Source of the DNA: Enterobacter ludwigii
GTDB lineage: Bacteria; Pseudomonadota; Gammaproteobacteria; Enterobacterales; Enterobacteriaceae
Assembly (NCBI GenBank): GCA_023023105.1
Contig: CP083824.1
Location: 3,100,001 to 3,164,000 of the forward strand
Length of the DNA stretch: 64,000 nt
Reading direction: 5' to 3'
Shown here: one piece after another, positions 19,110 to 29,115 of the stretch
How positions within the stretch are numbered: the first letter of the stretch is position 1
How the letters are laid out: each line of letters begins with the position of its first letter
Notes under the pieces: model-generated
The model's database searches: none
Told to the model about the DNA's origin: nothing
What the model saw: the letters and a program-made list of their open reading frames with translations, nothing else
Position numbers and translations under genes: made by a program

Positions 19110-20096
19110 GTGACCAAAACCAACCTCATCACCGGTTTTCTCGGCAGCGGTAAAACCACGTCAATTCTTCACCTGCTGGCGAACAAAGATCCGGCCGAGA
19201 AATGGGCCGTTCTGGTCAATGAATTTGGCGAAGTGGGCATCGACGGCGCATTACTGTCGGACAGCGGCGCGATGATCAAAGAGATCCCAGGCGGATGCAT
19301 GTGCTGCGTCAATGGCTTGCCCATGCAGGTAGGACTCAATACCTTGCTACGTCAGGGAAAACCCGATCGCCTGCTGATTGAACCCACCGGGCTGGGTCAC
19401 CCGAAGCAGATCCTTGATTTACTGACCGCACCGGTTTACGAGCCGTGGATTGATCTGCGTGCCACCCTGTGCCTGCTCGATCCTCGCCAGCTTCTGGATG
19501 ATAAAGCGGTGGCCAATGAGAACTTCCGCGATCAACTCGCCTCAGCAGACATTATCGTTGCTAATAAAGAAGATCGCGCCACGGCTGAAAGCCAGTCCGC
19601 GCTGGACGCGTGGTGGCAACATTTCGGGAGTAATCGTCAACGGGTGCAGACCACTCAGGGGAGGATTGATAGCGCCCTGCTCGACCTTCCTCGTCTGAAC
19701 ATAGCGGAACTTCCGGCCAGTGCAGAGCATGCCCATAGCCACCCGGTGAAACAAGGTCTGGCTGCCCTCAGCCTGCCGGAACACCAGCGCTGGCGTCGTA
19801 ATCTGAATAGTGGTCAGGGGTATCAGGCCTGTGGATGGATCTTCGATGCAGATACCGTTTTTGACACCATCGGGATCCTTGAGTGGGCCAGACTTGCTCC
19901 GGTCGATCGCGTTAAAGGGATCATGCGCACACCAGACGGACTGGTACGGATCAATCGTCAGGGTGAAGATTTCTTTATTGAAACGCAAAATGTCGCCCCG
20001 CCGGACAGCCGAATTGAGTTAATTAGTGCGGTTAACGCCGACTGGAATGCCCTGCAGTCCAGCCTGTTGAAGCTTCGTTTAAGTTTGGGCGGCTAA
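19110..20096 (+). CDS. yeiR: Zinc-binding GTPase YeiR (COG0523 / CobW-like metallochaperone family)
   Basis: G3E-family P-loop GTPase of 328 residues. The Walker A loop is TGFLGSGKTTS (8-18), and the metal-binding GGCMCCVNG motif at 61-69 has cysteines 63, 65 and 66. ANKED (about 151-155) is the GTP guanine motif, and a CobW C-terminal domain follows. E. coli YeiR binds zinc, and zinc promotes its GTPase activity; the client protein is unknown. The start codon is GTG at 19110, with GGAG five bases upstream. A Zur-like site covers the promoter region. The next gene, lpxT, begins 33 bases downstream and may be co-transcribed. Confidence 0.94.
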   Translation: MTKTNLITGFLGSGKTTSILHLLANKDPAEKWAVLVNEFGEVGIDGALLSDSGAMIKEIPGGCMCCVNGLPMQVGLNTLLRQGKPDRLLIEPTGLGHPKQILDLLTAPVYEPWIDLRATLCLLDPRQLLDDKAVANENFRDQLASADIIVANKEDRATAESQSALDAWWQHFGSNRQRVQTTQGRIDSALLDLPRLNIAELPASAEHAHSHPVKQGLAALSLPEHQRWRRNLNSGQGYQACGWIFDADTVFDTIGILEWARLAPVDRVKGIMRTPDGLVRINRQGEDFFIETQNVAPPDSRIELISAVNADWNALQSSLLKLRLSLGG

Positions 20097-20129
20097 CGTT
20101 GCCCCTGTTTTCACTCTTTGCTGAACGTT

Positions 20130-20843
20130 ATGACGACTCGATTTCCCCTGATATTACTGCTTAATGTCGCCGGTCTGGCGCTCTTTTTCTCCTGGTATAT
20201 CCCGGCGAATCATGGTTTCTGGTTCCCGCTGGATTCTGCAATCTTTCACTTCTTCAACCAGGAGCTGGTGAAGAGCAATGCCTTTCTGTGGCTGGTAGCT
20301 ATCACCAACAACCGCGCCTTCGACGGTTTTTCGTTGCTGGCAATGGGCTGCCTGATGCTCTCCTTCTGGTTGAAAGAGGATAAAGCAGGGCGTCGGCGTA
20401 TTATGATTATCGGTCTGGTGATGCTGCTGTTTGCCGTGGTCATTAACCAGCTGGCAACCGCGATTATTCCGGTTAAGCGCTCCAGCCCAACGCTCTTCTT
20501 TAGCGATATTTATCGCGTCAGTGAGTTGCTGCATATTCCAACAAAAGATGCCTCGAAGGACAGTTTCCCTGGCGACCACGGCATGATGCTGCTTATTTTT
20601 TCCGCAGTTATGCTTCGTTATTTCGGCAAAAAAGCCTTTGCAATAGCCCTGATTATTTTTGTGGTTTTTGCTTTTCCACGCGTAATGATTGGCGCCCACT
20701 GGTTCACCGATATTGCCGTCGGTTCGCTCTCCGTTGCTCTGATTGCTCTACCGTGGTGTTTGATGACACCGTTGAGCGACGGGATAATAGCGCTGTTTGA
20801 TCGCTATCTTCCCGGAAAAACGCAACAACAATTAAACAAATAA
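20130..20843 (+). CDS. lpxT: Kdo2-lipid A phosphotransferase LpxT
   Basis: Inner-membrane PAP2-family enzyme that transfers phosphate from undecaprenyl diphosphate to lipid A, making the 1-diphosphate form in the periplasm. The ATG at 20130 gives 237 residues, the E. coli length; a TTG 12 bases earlier is in frame but less likely. The PAP2 motifs are visible as KRSSP (first), DSFPGDHGMM (second, with the catalytic histidine) and PRVMIGAHWFTDI (third). About six membrane segments. It probably shares a transcript with yeiR. A hairpin lies 24 bases after the stop. Confidence 0.93.
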   Translation: MTTRFPLILLLNVAGLALFFSWYIPANHGFWFPLDSAIFHFFNQELVKSNAFLWLVAITNNRAFDGFSLLAMGCLMLSFWLKEDKAGRRRIMIIGLVMLLFAVVINQLATAIIPVKRSSPTLFFSDIYRVSELLHIPTKDASKDSFPGDHGMMLLIFSAVMLRYFGKKAFAIALIIFVVFAFPRVMIGAHWFTDIAVGSLSVALIALPWCLMTPLSDGIIALFDRYLPGKTQQQLNK

Positions 20844-21258
20844 CTAACCTAAATTAACGTTAGCTATCAGGGATCGACATGATCCCTGACAGGTCTCCTG
20901 CCGCGATCTTTTCTCACTGTCATATTCCTGTCATCACATTCATGATAAAAATGAATCAATTACGCGATAAGGTGGCGGATCTGTCGGTATTTTGAGCATT
21001 TCCATGTTTTTACTTTCTGTATCACAATTTCTTATAAAAAAAAGGCTTTTTTTACTCGCAATACCCCAGGCAATCGGTTAATCTCGAACTCGTTTTGCCC
21101 CATAGAGATAATTATTTCACTGGCTAATAATTTTGTGCGCTGTGCCACAAATGTGAGCAGAAAGAATTGTCTCAATGTGAACAGATAATTAGTCTCGTCA
21201 CGTTTGGCATTTTTATAACGATATTTGTCGTTAAGGACTTCAAGGGAAAATAAACAAA
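20844..21258. other. 415-base gap between lpxT and mepS
   Basis: No credible reading frame. It contains a perfect 9-bp inverted repeat, TCAGGGATC/GATCCCTGA with a five-base loop (20867-20889), followed by a small CAGG-TCT-CCTG hairpin. There is no T-run, so it is at best a weak lpxT terminator. The rest is A+T-rich, with several TGTGA-like half sites near 21140-21185, and presumably holds the mepS promoter and a long leader. Confidence 0.45.
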
Positions 21259-21828
21259 ATGGTCAAATCTCAACCGTTTCTGAGATATATCTTACGGGGG
21301 ATCCCGGCGATAGCAGTCGCGGTACTGTTGTCTGCATGTAGTACATCGAACACCGCAAAGAATATGCATCCTGAGACGCGTGTTGTGGGAATGGAAGATT
21401 CCTCGTCACTGCAAGCCTCTCAGGATGAATTTGAAAATATGGTACGTAATCTGGACGTGAAGTCCCGCATTATGGACCAGTATGCTGACTGGAAAGGCGT
21501 GCGTTACCGTCTTGGCGGCAGCACGAAAACAGGTATTGATTGTTCCGGTTTTGTACAGCGTACTTTCCGTGAGCAATTCGGGTTAGATCTTCCGCGTTCG
21601 ACTTACGAACAGCAGGAGATGGGCAAGTCGATTTCACGAACTAAACTGCGCACCGGTGACTTAGTTCTGTTCCGCGCCGGTTCTACAGGTCGACATGTGG
21701 GCATCTATATTGGTAATGACCAGTTTGTACATGCCTCCACCAGTAGCGGTGTGACCATTTCCAGCATGAACGAACCGTACTGGAAAAAGCGCTACAACGA
21801 AGCGCGCCGAGTACTGACCCGCAGTTAA
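21259..21828 (+). CDS. mepS: Murein DD-endopeptidase MepS (Spr lipoprotein)
   Basis: Outer-membrane-anchored NlpC/P60 cysteine peptidase that cuts D-Ala-mDAP crosslinks so new strands can be inserted into peptidoglycan; in E. coli it is degraded by Prc with NlpI. The 189-residue precursor has a lipobox LLSAC with the lipidated cysteine at 27. The catalytic cysteine is C95 in GIDCSGFVQ, with H146 (GRHVGIY) and H158 (FVHAS) completing the active site. There is a long A+T-rich leader and a strong hairpin terminator 45 bases after the stop, so it is monocistronic. Confidence 0.96.
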   Translation: MVKSQPFLRYILRGIPAIAVAVLLSACSTSNTAKNMHPETRVVGMEDSSSLQASQDEFENMVRNLDVKSRIMDQYADWKGVRYRLGGSTKTGIDCSGFVQRTFREQFGLDLPRSTYEQQEMGKSISRTKLRTGDLVLFRAGSTGRHVGIYIGNDQFVHASTSSGVTISSMNEPYWKKRYNEARRVLTRS

Positions 21829-21873
21829 TATGGAAATTGTATCGTTGGTTATCCCTTGGCTGGCGATATGATG

Positions 21874-21906
21874 AAAAAAAGCACTGCTTCGGCGGTGTTT
21901 TTTTTT
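21874..21906 (+). terminator. mepS intrinsic terminator
   Basis: GCACTGC-TTCG-GCGGTG hairpin with a stable TTCG tetraloop, a preceding A-run and a nine-base T-run. Confidence 0.88.
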
Positions 21907-21955
21907 GCCCGTTACACTGAATACATTCGGCGGCAATTCAGGAACCACAACGTCT

Positions 21956-23512
21956 ATGTTCACCCGCTACTTCTCCAGTAATCGCAAGATACTGATCCTC
22001 AGCATTATCACAGGCCTGATCGCTGCCCTGCTCCTGGGTTCATTGCAATTTTTCTGGAGCTACCACAAGCGGGACGTAAAATTCGACACTCTGATTAACG
22101 ATGTCAACCTCTACATGGAGAGCTATTTTGCAGAGTTAAAAACCTCTATCGACATCCTCCAGCCACTCACGCTGAACAATTGCCACGACGTCAATGCAGA
22201 ACTGACTTCACGCGCAGCATTTAGCCTCAACGTGCGCGCCTTTTTGTTGGTCAGGGACAAAATTGCGTTCTGTTCATCCGCCACAGGTCCAATGAATGTC
22301 CCGATGGAGGAGCTGATACCCGAGCTGCACATTAATAAGCAGATCGATATGGCCTTGCTTCCAGGCACCCCGATGTTGCCCAACAAGCCCGCGATTGCCA
22401 TCTGGTATCGTAACCCGTTAGTTAAAGATGGCGGTGTGTTCACCTCGGTGAATATCAATCTGACACCTTATCTGCTCTACACAGCCCGCCAGGACGAGTT
22501 CGCTGGCATCGCCATCATCATTGGCGATTATGCCCTAACGACGATGTCCAGCAAGCTGGTCAAAGCGCGTGATTTAGATGAAGCACCGAGCCGCATCGCT
22601 ACGCTGAAAAACGTCCCCCTGACCATTAAACTGTATGCGGACGCCTGGACCAGCGATGAAATCCTTTACGCTCTGTTCTTCGGACTGGTGTGCGGCATTG
22701 CGGCCGGATCGCTCAATTACTATATCCTCAGCATACGGCTGAATCCGGGTAAAGAGATTTTAAGCGCCATTAAGCGCGATCAATTCTATGTGGTCTATCA
22801 ACCTGTGGTGGACGCAAAAGAGCTGAAAATGCGCGGTGTCGAGGTGTTGATGCGCTGGAAACACCCGACCATGGGTGAGATTCCGCCTGACGCCTTTATC
22901 AATTTTGCAGAGGCACAGAAGCTGATCGTTCCGCTGACGCTGCATCTTTTTGATCTCATCATTCACGATGCGCCGGTATTACAGACCGTGCTACCGCCGG
23001 GCGCAAAACTCGGCATCAACATTGCGCCTGGGCATTTGCATGCGGAAAGCTTCAAAGAAGACATGCTCACCTTCAAAGCGTTACTGCCGCCGGATTACTT
23101 CCAGATCGTGCTGGAAATTACCGAGCGCGACATGCTTAATCATCGGGAAGCCAACAGCCTCTTCGAATGGCTGCATAACGAAGGGTTTGAGATAGCCATT
23201 GATGATTTTGGTACTGGTCACAGCGCGCTGATTTATCTTGAACATTTCACCATGGACTATCTCAAGATTGATCGTGGTTTTGTTAATGCAATAGGCACGG
23301 AGACCGTGACGTCACCGGTGCTGGATGCAGTCCTGACGCTGGCAAGACGAATGAATATGTTGACCGTCGCCGAAGGGGTGGAAACCCCGGAACAGGCTGC
23401 ATGGCTACGCGAGCATGGCGTCAATTTCCTGCAGGGCTACTGGATTAGCCGCCCGATGCCACTGGATCAGTTCCGCAACTGGCGGCCTGACGTTTCGCCC
23501 GGCAGTGAATAA
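21956..23512 (+). CDS. pdeN: Cyclic-di-GMP phosphodiesterase PdeN (Rtn), CSS-EAL type
   Basis: Membrane-bound EAL phosphodiesterase that linearises c-di-GMP. The ATG at 21956 gives 518 residues, as in E. coli; the frame extends upstream into the mepS terminator. Two membrane segments (about 10-35 and 240-262) flank a periplasmic CSS domain with cysteines at about 76 (LNNC) and 106 (FCSS), whose redox state controls activity in this family. The EAL domain begins near residue 265. Its signature reads EVL (GVEVLMRW, about 294), and it retains NIAPGHLH, EITERD and DDFGTGHS, so catalysis is expected. Single gene between mepS and the yej operon. Confidence 0.93.
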   Translation: MFTRYFSSNRKILILSIITGLIAALLLGSLQFFWSYHKRDVKFDTLINDVNLYMESYFAELKTSIDILQPLTLNNCHDVNAELTSRAAFSLNVRAFLLVRDKIAFCSSATGPMNVPMEELIPELHINKQIDMALLPGTPMLPNKPAIAIWYRNPLVKDGGVFTSVNINLTPYLLYTARQDEFAGIAIIIGDYALTTMSSKLVKARDLDEAPSRIATLKNVPLTIKLYADAWTSDEILYALFFGLVCGIAAGSLNYYILSIRLNPGKEILSAIKRDQFYVVYQPVVDAKELKMRGVEVLMRWKHPTMGEIPPDAFINFAEAQKLIVPLTLHLFDLIIHDAPVLQTVLPPGAKLGINIAPGHLHAESFKEDMLTFKALLPPDYFQIVLEITERDMLNHREANSLFEWLHNEGFEIAIDDFGTGHSALIYLEHFTMDYLKIDRGFVNAIGTETVTSPVLDAVLTLARRMNMLTVAEGVETPEQAAWLREHGVNFLQGYWISRPMPLDQFRNWRPDVSPGSE

Positions 23513-23586
23513 TTTCACATTGCCCGTGACGTCACTTATTATTCAGCTTAACTGAGCTGGTTTGTAAAAGAAGGAGCCGCCACGAG

Positions 23587-25392
23587 ATGCTTATGCGCTT
23601 TATGTTGCTGATGTTGGCATTCACGAGCCTGTCCAGCCAGGCGCAAGCCATCAAAGAAAATATCGCCTTCGCGGTGATTGGCGAGCCGAAATACGCGGTC
23701 AATTTTACACATTTCGATTACGTCAACCCAGCCGCCCCCAAAGGTGGGAAGGTAACACTTTCCGCCACGGGAACGTTCGACAACTTCAACCGCTACGCCC
23801 TGCGTGGCGTGGCGGCCGCGCGAACGGAATCACTTTACGATACGCTTTTTGTCACGTCTGATGATGAGCCCGGCAGCTACTATCCACTGATTGCCGATAA
23901 CGTGCGTTACGCGGATAACTTTGCCTGGGCTGAAATCTCGATAAACCCTCGGGCACGTTTTCACGATGGTTCACCGGTTAAGGCCAGTGACGTCGCGTTC
24001 ACCTTTCACAAATTTATGACTGAAGGCGTGCCCCAATTCCGCATCGTGTACAAAGGCGCATCCGTCAGAGCCATTGCGCCGCTCACCGTACGCATCGAGC
24101 TGAGCGAACCCAACAAAGAGAATATGCTCAGCCTGTTCTCACTGCCGGTGATGCCTCAATCGTTCTGGAAAGATCACAAACTGAGCGACCCGCTCTCTAC
24201 TCCCCCTCTGGCAGGTGGTCCTTACCGCATTACCGACTGGCGCATGGGGCAATATGTGGTCTATTCCCGCGTCAAAGACTACTGGGCCGCAAATCTGCCA
24301 GTTAACCGCGGGCGCTGGAATTTCGACACCCTTCGTTATGATTACTACCTCGACGATAACGTGGCATTTGAAGCATTTAAAGCCGGTGCCTTCGATCTGC
24401 GCGTCGAGAGCAACGCCAAAAACTGGGCCACGCGGTATATCGGGAAAAATTTCGCGAAAGGTTACATCGTTAAAGATGAGCACAAAAATGAGTCCGCCCA
24501 GGACACCCGCTGGCTGGCATTTAATATTCAGCGTCCGGTGTTTAATGACCGCCGGGTACGGGAAGCGATTTCCCTGGCCTTTGATTTTGAGTGGATGAAC
24601 AAAGCGCTCTTTTACGGTGCCTACAGCCGTGCGAACAGCTATTTTCAGAACACGGAATATGCCGCGCGCGACTACCCGAAAGCTGACGAGCTGGTCCTGC
24701 TGGCACCGCTGAAAGCGGAAGTACCCGCGGAAGTGTTCACCTCGGTGTTTCAGCCGCCCGTGTCGAACGGTGACGGCTACGACCGCGCCAACCTGCTGAA
24801 AGCCAGCAAGCTGCTGGAGGACGCGGGCTGGCCCCTGAAGAATCAAAAGCGTGTTGATGCCAAAACGGGTAAGCCTCTCAGCTTTGAGCTGCTGCTTTCA
24901 TCCGGGGGCAACGATCAGTGGGTACTGCCGTTTAAGCACAACCTTGAGCGGCTGGGCGTTACCATGAACATTCGTCAGGTTGATAACGCGCAGATTACCA
25001 ATCGCATGCGCAGCCGTGATTACGACATGATGCAGCGCTTGTGGCCCGCACAGCCGTGGCCAAGCTCCGATCTGCAAATTTCATGGGCCTCCAGCTACAT
25101 CGACTCCTCATATAATGCCCCGGGGGTGAAAAGCCCGGCGATTGATGCACTGATTGCAAAAATAGTGGCGGCGCAAGGCGATAAAGAAAAACTCCTGCCG
25201 CTCGGACGGGCGCTCGACAGGGTCTTAACCTGGAACTACTACATGCTGCCGATGTGGTATATGGGCGAAGATCGTCTTGCTCGCTGGGACAAGTTCTCCG
25301 TGCCTGCCGTACGCCCTGTCTATTCACTGGGCTTTGATACCTGGTGGTATGACGTCAACAAAGCCGCCAGACTCCCCGCTGAGCGACGCTAA
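23587..25392 (+). CDS. yejA: Peptide ABC transporter substrate-binding protein YejA
   Basis: Periplasmic solute-binding component (SBP_bac_5 family) of the YejABEF importer, which in enterobacteria takes up microcin C and small peptides and counters antimicrobial peptides. It has 601 residues with an N-terminal signal peptide (cleavage after about residue 21, QAQA). Family landmarks include YDTLFV, FHDGSPVKASDVAFTFH and the central VREAISLAFDFEWMNKALF. Either ATG 23587 or ATG 23593 could initiate; AAGGAG lies 17-12 bases before the first. First gene of an operon; yejB starts nine bases after its stop. Confidence 0.94.
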   Translation: MLMRFMLLMLAFTSLSSQAQAIKENIAFAVIGEPKYAVNFTHFDYVNPAAPKGGKVTLSATGTFDNFNRYALRGVAAARTESLYDTLFVTSDDEPGSYYPLIADNVRYADNFAWAEISINPRARFHDGSPVKASDVAFTFHKFMTEGVPQFRIVYKGASVRAIAPLTVRIELSEPNKENMLSLFSLPVMPQSFWKDHKLSDPLSTPPLAGGPYRITDWRMGQYVVYSRVKDYWAANLPVNRGRWNFDTLRYDYYLDDNVAFEAFKAGAFDLRVESNAKNWATRYIGKNFAKGYIVKDEHKNESAQDTRWLAFNIQRPVFNDRRVREAISLAFDFEWMNKALFYGAYSRANSYFQNTEYAARDYPKADELVLLAPLKAEVPAEVFTSVFQPPVSNGDGYDRANLLKASKLLEDAGWPLKNQKRVDAKTGKPLSFELLLSSGGNDQWVLPFKHNLERLGVTMNIRQVDNAQITNRMRSRDYDMMQRLWPAQPWPSSDLQISWASSYIDSSYNAPGVKSPAIDALIAKIVAAQGDKEKLLPLGRALDRVLTWNYYMLPMWYMGEDRLARWDKFSVPAVRPVYSLGFDTWWYDVNKAARLPAERR

Positions 25393-25401
25393 GGAATCAT
25401 C

Positions 25402-26496
25402 ATGGGTGCCTATCTTATCCGCCGTCTGCTGTTGGTCATCCCGACCCTGTGGGCCATCATCACGATTAACTTTTTTATCGTGCAAATCGCGCCTGGCGGC
25501 CCGGTTGATCAGGCTATTGCCGCTATCGAGTTTGGTAATAGCGGCGGTATGCCAGGCGGCGGCGGTGAAGGAATGGGCGCGAGCCATGCGCGAACCGGCG
25601 TAGGGAATATCAGTGAAAGTCATTATCGCGGTGGGCGTGGACTGGATCCTGAAGTGATCGCCGAGATCACCCACCGCTATGGCTTTGACAAACCCATTCA
25701 CGAGCGCTATTTCAAAATGCTCTGGGACTATATTCGCTTTGATTTCGGCGATAGCCTGTTTCGCAGTGCATCAGTCTTAACATTGATTAAGCAAAGCCTG
25801 CCAGTGTCCATTACGCTGGGGTTATGGGGAACGTTGATTATCTACCTGGTCTCGATTCCGCTCGGGATCCGTAAAGCCGTTTATAACGGCAGCCGTTTCG
25901 ATATCTGGAGTAGCACGTTCATCATCATCGGTTATGCCATCCCGGCGTTTCTGTTTGCCGTCCTGCTGATTGTTTTTTTTGCCGGGGGGAGTTATTTCGA
26001 TATCTTTCCGCTGCGAGGGTTAGTCTCCGCTGATTTCAGTACCCTGCCGTGGTACCAGAAAATCACCGACTATCTCTGGCATATCACGCTACCGGTTCTG
26101 GCAACGGTTATTGGCGGGTTTGCGGCTCTGACCATGCTGACCAAAAACGCCTTTCTTGATGAAATTCGAAAACAGTACGTCGTCACGGCCCGCGCCAAGG
26201 GCGTAAGCGAGAAGCAGATTATGTGGAAGCACGTATTCCGCAACGCCATGCTGCTGGTCATTGCCGGATTTCCTGCCACGTTCATCAGTATGTTTTTTAC
26301 CGGTTCACTGCTGATCGAGGTGATGTTCTCACTCAACGGTCTGGGCCTGCTGGGCTATGAAGCCACCGTCTCGCGCGATTATCCGGTGATGTTTGGCACA
26401 CTCTACATTTTCACCCTGATTGGCCTGCTGCTGAATATCGTCAGTGATATCAGCTATACGCTGGTTGATCCCCGAATTGATTTTGAGGGCCGCTAA
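25402..26496 (+). CDS. yejB: ABC transporter permease YejB
   Basis: Inner-membrane permease of the YejABEF peptide importer, 364 residues, with six or so membrane segments. A short glycine-rich insertion (about residues 47-60: [15 protein letters not shown]) follows the first helix, as in other YejB proteins. The EAA-type cytoplasmic loop that contacts the ATPase is [22 protein letters not shown], near residues 256-277. Its stop overlaps the yejE start by one base (TAATG), which implies tight translational coupling of the two permeases. Confidence 0.95.
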   Translation: MGAYLIRRLLLVIPTLWAIITINFFIVQIAPGGPVDQAIAAIEFGNSGGMPGGGGEGMGASHARTGVGNISESHYRGGRGLDPEVIAEITHRYGFDKPIHERYFKMLWDYIRFDFGDSLFRSASVLTLIKQSLPVSITLGLWGTLIIYLVSIPLGIRKAVYNGSRFDIWSSTFIIIGYAIPAFLFAVLLIVFFAGGSYFDIFPLRGLVSADFSTLPWYQKITDYLWHITLPVLATVIGGFAALTMLTKNAFLDEIRKQYVVTARAKGVSEKQIMWKHVFRNAMLLVIAGFPATFISMFFTGSLLIEVMFSLNGLGLLGYEATVSRDYPVMFGTLYIFTLIGLLLNIVSDISYTLVDPRIDFEGR

Positions 26497-27521
26497 TGTC
26501 GCGTTTAAGCCCCGTAAACCAGGCCCGCTGGGCCCGTTTTCGCCACAACCGCCGCGGCTACTGGTCACTGTGGATTTTTGCCGTGTTGTTTATTTTAAGC
26601 ATGTGCTCTGAGTTGATTGCCAACGACAAGCCTTTGCTGGTGCATTTTAACGACCGCTGGTATGTACCGGTTCTCGCTAATTACAGTGAAAGCGATTTTG
26701 GTGGCCCGTTTGCAACGCCTGCGGAGTATCAGGACCCGTGGCTTCGCCAGCAAATTGAGCAACATGGCTGGGCTATCTGGGCACCGGTGCGTTTTGGCGC
26801 AAACAGCATTAACTTTGCCACCACAACGCCCTTCCCTTCCCCACCCTCCGCGCAAAACTGGCTGGGAACGGATGCCAACGGTGGCGATGTCCTGGCGCGC
26901 ATCCTTTATGGCACACGGATATCGCTCCTCTTTGGACTTATGCTGACGCTTTTTTCCAGTGTGATGGGGGTCGTGGCCGGCGCGGTTCAGGGCTATTACG
27001 GTGGAAAAATAGACCTGTGGGGCCAGCGTGTTATTGAAGTCTGGTCAGGCATGCCGACGCTGTTTCTGATCATCCTGCTTTCGAGTGTGGTACAGCCAAA
27101 CTTCTGGTGGCTGTTAGGTATCACCGTACTCTTCGGCTGGATGGCGCTGGTGGGTGTCGTGCGGGCGGAATTTCTGCGCACCCGCAACTTCGACTATATT
27201 CGCGCCGCGCAGGCGCTGGGCGTGAGCGACCGCGGGATTATTTTCCGCCATATGCTGCCTAACGCCGTGGTGGCCACGCTTACCTTCCTGCCGTTTATTC
27301 TGTGCAGCTCCATCACCACCCTCACCTCGCTGGATTTTCTTGGCTTCGGGTTACCACTGGGTTCCCCGTCGCTCGGCGAGCTTCTGTTACAAGGCAAGAA
27401 CAACCTGCAGGCGCCGTGGCTGGGTATTACCGCCTTTCTTTCTGTGGCCGTGCTGCTTTCGTTGCTGATTTTTATTGGCGAAGCCGTGCGCGATGCCTTC
27501 GATCCTAATAAGGCGGTATAA
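26496..27521 (+). CDS. yejE: ABC transporter permease YejE
   Basis: Second permease of the YejABEF importer, 341 residues. After a short cytosolic N terminus (SRLSPVNQARWARFRHNRRGYWSL) and the first helix there is a large periplasmic segment. Five further helices follow from about residue 140, with the EAA loop RAAQALGVSDRGIIFRHMLPNA. It resembles OppC/DppC permeases. It starts on the last base of the yejB stop codon and ends one base before yejF, so all four yej genes form one transcription unit. Confidence 0.95.
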   Translation: MSRLSPVNQARWARFRHNRRGYWSLWIFAVLFILSMCSELIANDKPLLVHFNDRWYVPVLANYSESDFGGPFATPAEYQDPWLRQQIEQHGWAIWAPVRFGANSINFATTTPFPSPPSAQNWLGTDANGGDVLARILYGTRISLLFGLMLTLFSSVMGVVAGAVQGYYGGKIDLWGQRVIEVWSGMPTLFLIILLSSVVQPNFWWLLGITVLFGWMALVGVVRAEFLRTRNFDYIRAAQALGVSDRGIIFRHMLPNAVVATLTFLPFILCSSITTLTSLDFLGFGLPLGSPSLGELLLQGKNNLQAPWLGITAFLSVAVLLSLLIFIGEAVRDAFDPNKAV

Positions 27522-27522
27522 G

Positions 27523-29112
27523 ATGACGCAGCCCCTTCTCAGTATTGATAACCTGTCGATTGCTTTTTCAACACAGGGTGAGATGCGTACCGTCGTCACC
27601 GACCTGTCACTCCAGATACAGCGCGGTGAAACGTTGGCACTGGTGGGTGAGTCAGGTTCAGGCAAGAGCGTCTCAGCTCTCTCCATCCTGCGTCTGCTGC
27701 CCTCTCCGCCCGTGAGTTACCCGCAAGGCGACATTCTTTTTCACGGCAACTCGCTGTTGCATGCTGACGAACATACCTTGCGCGCAATCCGCGGTAATAA
27801 GATTGCCATGATTTTCCAGGAACCGATGGTTTCTCTTAACCCCCTTCACAGCCTGGAAAAACAGCTCTATGAAGTCCTGTCCCTACACCGAGGTATGCGC
27901 AAAGAAGCCGCACGCGGGGAAATTCTGGACTGCCTTGAACGAACCGGCATACGCAATGCAGCCAAACGGCTGAATGATTTTCCGCACCAGCTCTCCGGCG
28001 GCGAGCGCCAGCGCGTGATGATTGCCATGGCCCTGCTCACGCGCCCCGAACTGTTAATTGCTGATGAACCTACAACGGCACTGGACGTGACGGTGCAGGC
28101 GCAAATTTTGACGCTGCTGCGCGAGTTGCGTGACGAGCTGAACATGAGTTTGCTGTTTATCACGCACAACCTGAGTATTGTGAAAAAGTTGGCCGACAGC
28201 GTTGCGGTGATGCAAAACGGGCGATGTGTCGAGCAGAATATCGCATCCACGCTGTTAAACGCGCCACAACACCCGTATACCCAGCGTCTGCTCGACAGTG
28301 AGCCCTCTGGCGACCCGGTTCCTCTGTCAGCTGACAGCGTACCGCTGTTGCGTGTTGAGGATTTGTCCGTCTCGTTTCCCATTCGCAAAGGAATTCTGCG
28401 GCGCGTCGTCGACCAGAATCCGGTGTTGAAAAATATCCGCTTCTCTCTGCGCCCGGGGGAATCTCTGGGACTGGTAGGTGAATCCGGTTCGGGTAAAAGC
28501 ACCACCGGCCTGGCGCTGCTGCGTTTAATCGCTTCTCAGGGCGAGATCCTCTTTGACAATATGCCGCTGCATCGGTGGAACCGACGCCAGATGCTCCCGG
28601 TGCGCCCCCGTATGCAGGTGGTATTTCAGGACCCCAACTCCTCGCTTAACCCACGGCTCAGCGTGTTACAGATCGTTGAAGAGGGTCTGCGTGTTCATCA
28701 GCCCAGCCTGAATGCCCAACAACGGGAACAGGAGGTCATGCGGGTCATGAACGAAGTGGGCTTAGATCCCGATACCCGTCACCGCTATCCGGCAGAATTC
28801 TCCGGCGGGCAGCGTCAGCGTATCGCTATTGCCCGTGCGCTGATCCTGAAACCGGAACTGATTATTCTGGATGAACCGACGTCTTCGCTGGACAGAACCG
28901 TCCAGGCGCAGATCCTGAAACTGCTCAAGGGGTTACAGGAAAAACACCGGCTGGCCTATATCTTTATCAGCCATGATTTACAGGTGGTTCGGGCGCTATG
29001 CCATCAGGTGATTGTGTTGAGACAGGGAGAAGTGGTCGAACAGGGGGAGTGCCAGCGCGTATTTACTGCGCCAACGCAGAGTTACACGCGCCAGCTGCTT
29101 TCAGCAGACTAG
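27523..29112 (+). CDS. yejF: ABC transporter ATP-binding protein YejF (two nucleotide-binding domains)
   Basis: Cytosolic ATPase that powers the YejABEF importer. The ATG at 27523 gives 529 residues, the E. coli length; upstream in-frame codons belong to the overlapping end of yejE. Two complete ABC domains are fused in tandem. The first has Walker A GESGSGKS at 42-49, signature LSGGERQR and Walker B LLIADEP. The second has Walker A GESGSGKS at about 319-326, signature FSGGQRQR and LIILDEP. Both carry the OppD/OppF-type C-terminal extension. It ends four bases before the convergent yejG. Confidence 0.95.
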   Translation: MTQPLLSIDNLSIAFSTQGEMRTVVTDLSLQIQRGETLALVGESGSGKSVSALSILRLLPSPPVSYPQGDILFHGNSLLHADEHTLRAIRGNKIAMIFQEPMVSLNPLHSLEKQLYEVLSLHRGMRKEAARGEILDCLERTGIRNAAKRLNDFPHQLSGGERQRVMIAMALLTRPELLIADEPTTALDVTVQAQILTLLRELRDELNMSLLFITHNLSIVKKLADSVAVMQNGRCVEQNIASTLLNAPQHPYTQRLLDSEPSGDPVPLSADSVPLLRVEDLSVSFPIRKGILRRVVDQNPVLKNIRFSLRPGESLGLVGESGSGKSTTGLALLRLIASQGEILFDNMPLHRWNRRQMLPVRPRMQVVFQDPNSSLNPRLSVLQIVEEGLRVHQPSLNAQQREQEVMRVMNEVGLDPDTRHRYPAEFSGGQRQRIAIARALILKPELIILDEPTSSLDRTVQAQILKLLKGLQEKHRLAYIFISHDLQVVRALCHQVIVLRQGEVVEQGECQRVFTAPTQSYTRQLLSAD

Positions 29113-29115
29113 CGC

